41,017 nucleotides of DNA from Bacteroidales bacterium UBA1205. GTDB taxonomy: Bacteria > Bacteroidota > Bacteroidia > Bacteroidales > WCHB1-69. The notes under the pieces were generated by a model, which worked only from the letters and a program-made list of their open reading frames with translations, had not been told where the DNA came from and did not search any database. Shown here in pieces: positions 34,901 through 41,002 of the stretch. A program made the translations under genes and the position numbers. The stretch spans positions 1 through 41,017 of the forward strand of contig DBXT01000052.1 of NCBI GenBank assembly GCA_002309615.1, in the 5' to 3' direction. Positions within the stretch are counted from its first letter, which is position 1. Every line of letters starts with the position of its first letter.

Positions 34901-35694
34901 GCATAAATTTTATTAGCGACAGAAGTAGTCCCGCTCACTCCTTTTGTCGAACCAAGGGCAACATACAATACGTATACCAATCCACTACCATAATACAAAC
35001 CATAATATTTAGTATAAGCGGATAGATTGATATTGACATTATTATCTGTATTAAATTTTGTAACATCGGTTTTGGTTACTTCCTTAACACTGCAACTGGC
35101 AGAACTTAATCTAAGCGGATATTGTGCTCCGATATAATTTAGCAACTTTTGTTTTGCATCCGCTTGATCTTTGAGCATGTGATATTTACTTGCTGCTGCC
35201 ATAGAACTGCTCACACCTCCATTTGTTCCGATGACTACATATAACATGTATGCAAATTGTCCACTATACTCCAATCCGTAATATTTGGTATAATTGGAAA
35301 GATTTACACTGATATTATGCTCTGTATTAAATTTTGTAACATCATTTTTAGATACTTCTTTAATAGTACAACTATTAGAATATATCTTAAAGGGATTTTG
35401 TGACCGGGCATAGTTATACAACCTTCCACTCATTGCATTTCCCAAATCGCTTATCGTGTAATTTCTATGTACCGGCGGACCGTCCCAAAGATAACCTGTC
35501 ACGCCTCCTCTATCATTTTGTTCAACACATGGAAAGAATACGTAAACCAATACATTACTATAAAACAGACCATAATATTTGGTATATTGTGAGAAATCCA
35601 CCTTGCCACCGTTTTCGGAAACAAATCGGGTAGCCACATCTTTAGTTACCTCTTTAATAGTACAACTTGCAGAGGTTATTACGGTTTTTGCCAT
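31918..35694 (-). CDS. 1258-residue protein: eleven ~93-residue repeats plus C-terminal DUF2589 domain
   Basis: No signal peptide is present (starts MAKTVITSASCTIKEV). Eleven tandem units span residues 8-1029, with unit starts near 8, 106, 198, 290, 382, 474, 566, 659, 754, 849 and 945. The unit pattern is S-x-x-C-[TS]-I-K-[ED]-V, A/V-TKFNT-[DE]-N, Y-[TG]-KYYGLYY, LVYVLYV-x-IG, then KYYxLSDQ, A-x-D-KL and Y-A-x-x-QNPI. Units 2-7 are close copies; units 8-11 are divergent and resemble the modules of the 701-residue protein. A DUF2589 domain follows (about 1043-1190, IPFDQMIGAPLIACVNAQS and VPLLTIIPVPYLQIDTVKI) and then an acidic tail ending in Lys. Probably a scaffold that docks through its DUF2589 end; the function is unknown. 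Confidence 0.85.
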   Translation of the reverse strand: MAKTVITSASCTIKEVTKDVATRFVSENGGKVDFSQYTKYYGLFYSNVLVYVFFPCVEQNDRGGVTGYLWDGPPVHRNYTISDLGNAMSGRLYNYARSQNPFKIYSNSCTIKEVSKNDVTKFNTEHNISVNLSNYTKYYGLEYSGQFAYMLYVVIGTNGGVSSSMAAASKYHMLKDQADAKQKLLNYIGAQYPLRLSSASCSVKEVTKTDVTKFNTDNNVNINLSAYTKYYGLYYGSGLVYVLYVALGSTKGVSGTTSVANKIYALSDQAVARERLYSYAQLQNPYQISYANCTIKEVTKADVTKFNTDNSATVNLSSYTKYYGLYYGNALVYVLYVAIGTNGGVNGNSVAANKYYVLSDQAVAKDKLYHHAQTQNPIKISSTSCSIKDVSGTDAAKFNSENNISINLASYTKYYGLYNGSVLVYLLYTTIGATGGLNSYTVAANKCYTLSDQTAAIDKLLDYARRQNPIRLSSASCTIKDVSIENATKFNTDNGGGLDVSKYSKIYGLYNGNVLVYVLYVVIGTNKGVSGYSAVTNKYYALSDSTAAKDKLYDYAQRQNSIQINSANCTIKELTKDIATKFNTDNTGNVDISKYGKYYGLYNSNSVLVYVLYVIIGANGGVNGFTGTTNKYYALNDQMVAKDKIYSYAREQNPIKISSANCNIKEVSNSDATKFNTENGGNADISMYGKYYGYYYNINTLVGVLYVQIGANGEVQASVFKSHKYYSITDGDARILNYANTQNLKEIDIINEVNAWKVDKLTDNIVKQFFTNNSGQFIDKALYCGLYYNNDLVAVLAAKHTSTADKHIVEKLSYNEKKYYKIIQGESYLLHYAKSQYPNKVKLEDQISAWSAYIINDEATLKIFYIENNGGDISQTADAFYGLYYNDDLVAISAVRVGDDGNVIEESYCTSTEYERNAGDIDGGIVGGHTFLRKQVQIANQIKVYSRDCKIVTVSAPTATLFYQQNEGGDINPEADAFYGLYYNNEIIAIMAFKDNKKLQYCWKPNFSISEGEIYLNQYVSAMSQINGTNETSKKVLEIASSSNTIPFDQMIGAPLIACVNAQSMASMETLKFVKEAGFKKSEKEGSDFEVVNVSFSYKNGNEMFSLSVPLLTIIPVPYLQIDTVKINFSADMYTTENNEVVAKFATTDLSAEKKQTSKYNVQNQLNIEIKASSGSMPSGMAKMLDIFNNCIEVSQEVVEKNSLEMPTEHMTEAQNIIEDTPSAVENEEDAVEDESDTDAQQTPDSTQKTSTKKSKKK
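32608..35673 (-). repeat. eleven tandem ~280-bp coding repeats
   Basis: These are in-frame units of 92-98 codons within the 1258-residue gene. Copies 2-7 keep length (92-93 codons) and sequence closely, while copies 1 and 8-11 diverge, consistent with expansion from the middle by unequal recombination. Confidence 0.88.
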
Positions 35695-35745
35695 ATCTTT
35701 TTCAAATTTTAGTTATGTAATTAATTTTTCTGCCCATAAATGGCT

Positions 35746-35776
35746 ATAGTAAAACCTTTACTTATGGTTTTACTAT
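35746..35776 (-). promoter_or_regulatory. perfect hairpin straddling the zinc-ribbon stop codon
   Basis: An 11-bp perfect inverted repeat (ATAGTAAAACC with GGTTTTACTAT, 9-base loop) covers the stop codon of the 71-residue gene and the start of the 78-base gap before the 1258-residue gene. On the minus strand it is not followed by a T run, so it looks more like an mRNA-processing, stabilising or attenuating structure than a strong terminator. Confidence 0.6.
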
Positions 35777-35988
35777 TTATATTTATTGACAGTCTGCTCT
35801 AAATTCTTTTGAGCCTTATCTACATCAGATAAAATCTCCATTGCCTTTTTTGATTCTTCTCTATTGATAGTTAAAACCAAACGACAATTAGGACAGGTAA
35901 GCCCTGATGCTGTTAAAAGTTCGCTGATTGTTGTAGCTATAAATGTTCCGCATTTGGGGCATTTCATACCCGGTGTTTGTTGTGCCAT
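35773..35988 (-). CDS. small zinc-ribbon protein of the DUF2589 cluster
   Basis: This 71-residue cytosolic protein has two CxxC knuckles: CPKCG near residue 10 and CPNCR near residue 33, spaced about 20 residues apart. They form a probable zinc ribbon (about 8-45). A charged helix follows (NREESKKAMEILSDVDKAQK and a short tail), suited to coiled-coil or partner contacts. It lies 12 bases after the 171-residue gene and before the 1258-residue gene, between DUF2589-type genes, so it probably belongs to the same complex. Nucleic-acid or protein binding cannot be distinguished from sequence alone. Confidence 0.78.
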   Translation of the reverse strand: MAQQTPGMKCPKCGTFIATTISELLTASGLTCPNCRLVLTINREESKKAMEILSDVDKAQKNLEQTVNKYK

Positions 35989-36000
35989 AATCTCTTTTTT

Positions 36001-36516
36001 TTATTTGTTTTCTACAATTATTTCTTCTAATGGTTCAATGATGATATCTTGCTGAACGTTTGCTAACCATTTTTCCATAAAACGTGTCATTGTAATACCA
36101 TCTTTATAAATTGTGTATTTTAAAGATGTAGTCCCATTTTCTGTTGTTACCAGTTCTACATCGGTATTAAAACCCAAACTTGCTGTTAAGGCTCGCAAAT
36201 CGGTCACTTCATCCGATACATCATCCCCTTCCTTGGTCAACTCCTCGTAGTTGAGCTTCAAATCTTCGTCGGGACAAGATTCTATCTCTAAAGTAATCTC
36301 CGATACGTGCATAAGGGAAAAAGGTAATATGGATATTTTAGGTATTTCAATTATTTTACCGGCTTTGTTTGCCCCTGTAGAAATATAATTAAAGGTATAC
36401 AAATTTCCATTCTTGTCGTACAGTATATCTCTTATATTTCTACAATTGACATTCGCCATTCCCCTATCCAACTGGGCTACCCCGCATGTAAAATCTATAA
36501 GAACCGATGCTAACAT
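36001..36516 (-). CDS. very divergent DUF2589-like protein (171 residues)
   Basis: Recognition rests on layout. IIEIPKISILPFSLMHVSEI (55-74) aligns with the VPLLTIVPIPYIAIDTV strand block of the neighbours, and the C-terminal segment LKYTIYKDGITMTRFMEKWL aligns with the region holding DMPAGMAKxLxIL. The conserved IGxPLxACVxAQ motif is missing: the N-terminus is MLASVLIDFTCGVAQL, similar to LIDFLQDAL in the next divergent paralog. The domain is short, without the KKDS stretch. It lies 33 bases after the 194-residue gene and 12 before the zinc ribbon. It could instead be an unrelated protein with similar strands. Confidence 0.55.
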   Translation of the reverse strand: MLASVLIDFTCGVAQLDRGMANVNCRNIRDILYDKNGNLYTFNYISTGANKAGKIIEIPKISILPFSLMHVSEITLEIESCPDEDLKLNYEELTKEGDDVSDEVTDLRALTASLGFNTDVELVTTENGTTSLKYTIYKDGITMTRFMEKWLANVQQDIIIEPLEEIIVENK

Positions 36517-36549
36517 GGGACTAATCTTCTTTTGCAGTTATGTTAAACA

Positions 36550-37134
36550 CTATTTCGGTTTCATATTGGTAGACAATACTTGCAACAAATTGGTCAATCC
36601 TGCAGGCATATCCGATTGTGCCATTTTGATTTTCATCTTCACTTTAAAGGAATTGCTTGTTGCATTAGAAGATGTGCTGCCGGTAGATTTAAAACGCATT
36701 CTTTTAGCCAGAGCGTCCGGATCGCCGTTTCTTACCAACATTTTTACACGTTCTGTCTCAGACAAGCCTTTGGTTTCGGCAAGCAGACGTTGTCGTTTTG
36801 CAAGATTGGGCGGTAGTTTTCCTACATCATCCATATTCTCCATATCTTTTAGAACACTCTCCGATACAGTAGACGTTTCCAATTCTCCTTCTACTTCGTA
36901 TTCTGCCTCTTGAATTCTCAGCAACGGAAGAGGTGATATCGCCAATTTTGGTACTTCCATCACACAATCTCTTCCATCTGCATCCTTGACTCTGAAACAC
37001 AAAGGTTCGCTTCCGCCATATTCCAGCAATGTACTTTCCAAACTTTCCATACTGTTGGCATCCGCCATCAAGGTTGAATTCAAGGCATCTTGTAGAAAAT
37101 CTATTAAACCGTTACCTAAATCTTCATTATCCAT
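36550..37134 (-). CDS. divergent DUF2589-like protein (194 residues)
   Basis: This cytosolic protein keeps two of the family landmarks: VMEVPKLAISPLPLLRIQEA (about 58-77) for the central strand block and MAQSDMPAGLTNLLQVL near the C-terminus for the DMPAGMAKxLEIL helix. The N-terminal IGGPLxACVNAQ motif is replaced by GNGLIDFLQDALNSTLMADA. The middle carries a charged insertion (RQRLLAETKGLSETERVKML) absent from other members. It starts 77 bases after the 414-residue gene. With its downstream neighbour it seems to form a distinct subfamily, possibly a capping or specialised subunit. Confidence 0.65.
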   Translation of the reverse strand: MDNEDLGNGLIDFLQDALNSTLMADANSMESLESTLLEYGGSEPLCFRVKDADGRDCVMEVPKLAISPLPLLRIQEAEYEVEGELETSTVSESVLKDMENMDDVGKLPPNLAKRQRLLAETKGLSETERVKMLVRNGDPDALAKRMRFKSTGSTSSNATSNSFKVKMKIKMAQSDMPAGLTNLLQVLSTNMKPK

Positions 37135-37211
37135 CTTATTGTTTCCTGTTAAATTATACTTTCTTCCTTTTTATCTACCAATTCTCCACCGTTATTGATG
37201 AATCTGATTTT

Positions 37212-38456
37212 TTATTTTTCAGACGCTTCATTCACCACTACCACTTCTGCACAAGCTCCGGCAGCTATGGTATAGGCTCCTGCTTTCTTGAACGTAAACT
37301 GAACTGTTGAAGAATCTACAATGTTTTTAACAACAGATTCATCTTCACAGCTAATGTCCGACGGAGCAAACACTCCGTCACAATTACGGTAGGTTGCCGT
37401 TATTGTAGCTAAACCACCTGATAGATCTACATTCGCCGGTGCTACTTTCAATTCTCCATAGGGATCTACTATAGAATAAGCTTTGTTCAACTCATTCAAA
37501 AGCGTTTGAATACCTCCGGGCAAGTCATCTTGACCTGCTATCACCTTTATATCCATGGTAGCTTCTACATTATATTTAGAATCTCTGGAAGCGGAGGAAT
37601 CTTTTTTAGTAGATATGGATGCATTGAAATTCAATCCTTTTGGTGTAGTGACTATGGTTGATTTCTGAGGTGCTGCCGCAGCAGCGTTTTTGTTTTTATT
37701 TTCCTCCGGTTTTTCACCTGTTTTTGCTGCTTCTTTCTGCTTCTCTTGTATGCCTTCAATAGTTGTAGTTGTACTATCATTCATTGCATAGCCGAAATTC
37801 CATGTTCCTGTTATTCCGGACGACATTGAAGCATTGGCAGATGAACCGGTTTCGATTTTTGCTTTAAATTCATATTGCATTTCCTTGATAGCCATAGTTG
37901 GGATAGGAACCATAGTCAACAATGGAATAATCATTTTTTTCAATTTTCCATTGCTATCGCAAAATTCAAAAGAGATTGAAATAGCTTTATCCGCTTTTAT
38001 TCCCGCCTGCGTAATAAACTCAAGAGTGGATTTTGCCGCACTGCTTTGTGCTGCAATAGCCGCTTGTAAAGGTCCTCCGATAATCTTGTCAAAAGGTAAT
38101 GACGTCAAGGAATTTAATGCTGCATCTCCAACATTAGTATCCGCAGTCACTTTTGACAATTCTGTCATCATAGAACTAATACCATTATTCTTTTCTGTCT
38201 CTAAAATATCTTTCATGAGAGACACACCTTGCTTAACTGCCTGCAAAGATTTGGTAAATTCTGTTTCAGACTTATTTTCTTGACCTTTATTGTTAGTTTC
38301 GTCTTGATCAGTTTTATCTGTAACTACTGTGTCCGTACCCTCTTGAGGTGCTTCGCCGGCCTGTTCCAGAACCGTTTTGCTGGCATCTTCCTGACCGGTT
38401 TTGCTAGCATCTGTTTGTTCTGATTTATTTGTTTTTGTTTTAGTTGTGTTTGGCAT
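37212..38456 (-). CDS. DUF2589 protein with disordered N-tail and C-terminal beta domain (414 residues)
   Basis: Residues 1-65 are low-complexity Thr/Asp/Glu/Lys-rich (NTTKTKTNKSEQTDASKTG and on), probably disordered. A helical link precedes the DUF2589 domain (about 110-330) with SLPFDKIIGGPLQAAIAAQS (119-138), PLLTMVPIPTMAIKEM (178-193), an Ala/Lys-rich insertion (240-265), ISTKKDSSASRDSKYNVEAT (281-300) and AGQDDLPGGI. The last ~80 residues (335-414: GELKVAP...FTFKKAGAYTIAAGACAEV) look like an immunoglobulin-like beta-sandwich, shared with the two upstream paralogs. There is no signal peptide. It lies 38 bases after the 276-residue gene. Confidence 0.82.
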   Translation of the reverse strand: MPNTTKTKTNKSEQTDASKTGQEDASKTVLEQAGEAPQEGTDTVVTDKTDQDETNNKGQENKSETEFTKSLQAVKQGVSLMKDILETEKNNGISSMMTELSKVTADTNVGDAALNSLTSLPFDKIIGGPLQAAIAAQSSAAKSTLEFITQAGIKADKAISISFEFCDSNGKLKKMIIPLLTMVPIPTMAIKEMQYEFKAKIETGSSANASMSSGITGTWNFGYAMNDSTTTTIEGIQEKQKEAAKTGEKPEENKNKNAAAAAPQKSTIVTTPKGLNFNASISTKKDSSASRDSKYNVEATMDIKVIAGQDDLPGGIQTLLNELNKAYSIVDPYGELKVAPANVDLSGGLATITATYRNCDGVFAPSDISCEDESVVKNIVDSSTVQFTFKKAGAYTIAAGACAEVVVVNEASEK

Positions 38457-38494
38457 AATCTTCTTTTTTTGTTTTATTAACTACTTTTTCATAC

Positions 38495-39325
38495 TTATCC
38501 AACGCTAATGGTTTCTACTAAATCATCCACTCTAAGTGTGTAAGTACCTTCTTTTTCAAAAGTATACACCCAACCATTTCCTTGTTGAACAATATTCTTA
38601 GCATTTAAAGCCGGGGTGATGGATATCTTCCCTTTCTCTGTGTTATACAAGCCATCGGCTCCTTTATAAGAAACATATATATTATCACCCGCTTTAATTT
38701 CATTAGCAGAAACAAATAATTCGCCCTTTTCATTCACTACTTCTAATGAATTATTGAGTATTTCCAACACTTTGAGCATACCAGCCGGCATATCTTCCTG
38801 CCCTGCCGTGACGCCTACATCCATAGTGTATTCCACACTATACTTAGAATCACGCGTTGCCGTAGAATCTTTTTTACTTGATATGCTTGCGTTCATTTCA
38901 ACACTCGCGGATGCTATTCCAAAACCAAATTTGGCTTTTGACTTCATACCGAATTCCGTTGACAGAGACTCGGATGTAGTGGTTGAAACAGATGAGGAAG
39001 CTGATATATTGGCTTTAAATGCAATGTTAATATTCTTTATGGCTATATACGGAATGGGTACCAAAGTCAATATAGGCACAGTTAATATTTTTCGCACTCC
39101 ATTGCTTTGATAGGTAAAATTCACATATATAGCTTTGGGATTATTACCATTTTCATCTCTTTCTATTCCAACGCTGTTGATAAAATTGAATGTACTTAGT
39201 GCTGCTTCGGATTGAGCATCTATACATGCTTTTAAAGGTCCTCCGATTACCTGCCCGAAAGGTATGGCCTGCAATGAATTCATTGCAATGCCTGCAGCTG
39301 ATGCATCTATACTATTCTTTCCCAT
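38495..39325 (-). CDS. DUF2589 protein with C-terminal Ig-like domain (276 residues)
   Basis: The DUF2589 core is at about 10-197: SLQAIPFGQVIGGPLKACID (18-36 region), VPILTLVPIPYIAIKNINIAF (83-103, central block), MNASISSKKDSTATRDSKYS (144-163) and AGQEDMPAGMLKVLEILNNS (174-193). The C-terminal domain (about 200-276) ends with VYTFEKEGTYTLRVDDLVET, a strand pattern typical of Ig/PKD-type sandwiches. There is no signal peptide, although such domains are usual on exported proteins. The gene is 13 bases after the 284-residue gene, so translation may be coupled. Confidence 0.85.
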   Translation of the reverse strand: MGKNSIDASAAGIAMNSLQAIPFGQVIGGPLKACIDAQSEAALSTFNFINSVGIERDENGNNPKAIYVNFTYQSNGVRKILTVPILTLVPIPYIAIKNINIAFKANISASSSVSTTTSESLSTEFGMKSKAKFGFGIASASVEMNASISSKKDSTATRDSKYSVEYTMDVGVTAGQEDMPAGMLKVLEILNNSLEVVNEKGELFVSANEIKAGDNIYVSYKGADGLYNTEKGKISITPALNAKNIVQQGNGWVYTFEKEGTYTLRVDDLVETISVG

Positions 39326-39338
39326 AAGATTGCTATTT

Positions 39339-40193
39339 TTATGCTACCACAACTTCTTCATAATTATCTTCTGAAACTCCGACATAATAAGTACCTGCTT
39401 CGGTAAAAGTAAATGTCATGGTTTCATCTTTTTTCTTATAAACACCTTCTTTTGCTTTTTCAAAATCAAATTTTTTGTCGCTATCTTTCTTCTTTAAGAA
39501 TTTAATTTCTTTTGAATTTAACTTTCCTTCCGAATTTTTGTAGGTGGCTATTAATTCTACTGATTTAGAATTTGAATCAAGTGTTAATTGGGTATCACTT
39601 ACTGTCAATTCGCCCATCGGATTACACAAATCTATAGCATTTCCCAACATTTCAAGCACTTTTGCCATACCTGCCGGCATAGAATCTTGTTCAGCATGTA
39701 CATTCACATCAATGGTAGCTTCAATGCTATACGAAGAATCTTGCGTTGACTTTGAATCTCTTTTAGTAGATATGGAAGAATTCATAGTAGTTGATTTTAC
39801 ACTAAACCAACCTAATCCTTTTTTCTTTGAATTTGTATCTACTTTGGTTTCTCTAGTATATTCATCGGTATAAGAAGTCTTGTCCATACCGGTTATTACA
39901 GCCTTGAAAGCTATATCTACTGTTTGTATAGCAATGTAAGGAATAGGAACTATTGCCAATAACGGGACGGAAATAATGGCCATGCGTCCGCCTTGCACAA
40001 AAGAAAATTGAACATACACTGCAGAATATGAACCATCTTCTGCTTGGTTCAAACCCACATTTTGAATAAAATTCACTGTAGATACAGCTGCTTGTGATTG
40101 TGCATTTACACATGCATTGAGTGGTCCTCCTATAATATTTTCAAAAGGAATATCAGTTAATGCTTTGATTGCTTTATCTGCTACTGTTTTCAT
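39339..40193 (-). CDS. DUF2589 protein with C-terminal Ig-like domain (284 residues)
   Basis: This is the second gene of the cluster. The DUF2589 core spans about 5-192: IPFENIIGGPLNACVNAQSQ (15-34), VPLLAIVPIPYIAIQTVDIA (76-95), MNSSISTKRDSKSTQDSSYS (137-156) and EQDSMPAGMAKVLEMLGNAI (168-187). The C-terminal extension (195-284) carries a Lys-rich insertion and ends FTFTEAGTYYVGVSEDNYEEV, the same strand pattern as in the next two genes. It lies 46 bases after the first gene. The identical order of extensions in three adjacent paralogs suggests tandem duplication. Confidence 0.85.
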   Translation of the reverse strand: MKTVADKAIKALTDIPFENIIGGPLNACVNAQSQAAVSTVNFIQNVGLNQAEDGSYSAVYVQFSFVQGGRMAIISVPLLAIVPIPYIAIQTVDIAFKAVITGMDKTSYTDEYTRETKVDTNSKKKGLGWFSVKSTTMNSSISTKRDSKSTQDSSYSIEATIDVNVHAEQDSMPAGMAKVLEMLGNAIDLCNPMGELTVSDTQLTLDSNSKSVELIATYKNSEGKLNSKEIKFLKKKDSDKKFDFEKAKEGVYKKKDETMTFTFTEAGTYYVGVSEDNYEEVVVA

Positions 40194-40239
40194 GACTTCG
40201 GTATATTTATTTGTTATTAATTTTTTATTTGACTATTCG

Positions 40240-40836
40240 CTATTGACCTTTTTCCATAGATGCTTGGTTGACATAATCTATTGAATTATTTAAAATATCA
40301 AGAATTTTTGCCATACCTGCCGGCATAGCATCTTGGCGAGCATGAACATAAATATCCAACGTTGTTTCAACACTATATTCGGAATTTTGTGTACTCTTGG
40401 AATCTTTTTTAGAAGAATAATTTGCTCTAAGTGTAACTCTGCGCGGATTTCTAAAAAAAGAAGTGGAATATTTGTTACCATCTTCCTTATATTCACTTAT
40501 TGATTCATCGGTTTCTGTTTCTAATGAATCGATTTTACATTTGAAATTAATATCAACAGTATCAATAGCAATATAAGGTATCGGAACTATGGTCAGCAAT
40601 GGAACTCTCAAAACCATTTCTGTTCCTTCACCATTTCCCACTTTGTAAGAAAATTCTATTGTTACTGCTTTTTTCTCGTCACCTTTTCCCGCTACGGAAT
40701 CTAATCCGACGTTGTTAATAAATTCCCAAGTTGTTTTGGCTGCTTCGCCTTGTGCATTAACACATGCCGACAATGGAGCACCAATTAAATACTTGAAATC
40801 AAAGCTGTTAAGTGTGTTAGCTGATCTATCTGCCAT
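40240..40836 (-). CDS. DUF2589 protein, core-only (198 residues), first gene of the cluster
   Basis: This is the shortest clear member: FKYLIGAPLSACVNAQGEAA (14-33), VPLLTIVPIPYIAIDTVDIN (78-97), YSSKKDSKSTQNSEYSVETT (140-159) and ARQDAMPAGMAKILDILNNS (166-185), with only a short tail after it. There is no signal peptide. It is the promoter-proximal gene: a -7 element at 40901-40908 is 64 bases upstream of the start. Family members are of unknown function. The protein lacks the Ig-like extension of the next three genes and may be the basic building block of the assembly. Confidence 0.87.
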   Translation of the reverse strand: MADRSANTLNSFDFKYLIGAPLSACVNAQGEAAKTTWEFINNVGLDSVAGKGDEKKAVTIEFSYKVGNGEGTEMVLRVPLLTIVPIPYIAIDTVDINFKCKIDSLETETDESISEYKEDGNKYSTSFFRNPRRVTLRANYSSKKDSKSTQNSEYSVETTLDIYVHARQDAMPAGMAKILDILNNSIDYVNQASMEKGQ

Positions 40837-40900
40837 AATACATAAGATTTTATTTGTTAATAATTTTATTTATTGTTAAATTTTTCAAAATAAGATTTGG

Positions 40901-40908
40901 CAAAGATA
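40901..40908 (-). promoter_or_regulatory. -7 element (TATCTTTG) for the DUF2589 cluster
   Basis: It is an exact TATCTTTG on the minus strand. No other match was found in the gaps between the ten genes down to 29088, so the cluster may be a single 11.8-kb transcript. Confidence 0.58.
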
Positions 40909-40922
40909 AGAAAAAATTTTTT

Positions 40923-41002
40923 AACAGAAAAAAATTTTTTTCATTTTTTTTTCTTTTTTTTTCAATCACCTTTATTTTCAGCGAAAAAAAATTTTTTCTG
41001 TT
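40923..41002. repeat. inverted repeat of A-tracts upstream of the DUF2589 promoter
   Basis: AACAG followed by A7T6 at 40923-40940 is matched in inverted orientation by an A/T tract ending CTGTT at 40985-41002, with T-rich sequence between. It is adjacent to the cluster's -7 element. It may be a protein-binding or intrinsically curved site; it may also be the end of a neighbouring transcript outside the window. Confidence 0.5.

Noticed and set aside
32608..35673. possible CRISPR or satellite array
   Set aside because: The repeats are ~280 bp, in frame and encode a coherent protein; no spacers or short direct repeats.
29088..40908. prophage or integrative element
   Set aside because: No integrase, terminase, capsid, tail or attachment-site repeats were seen; the GNAT-like similarity to phage endonuclease domains alone is not enough, although transfer of the cluster remains possible.
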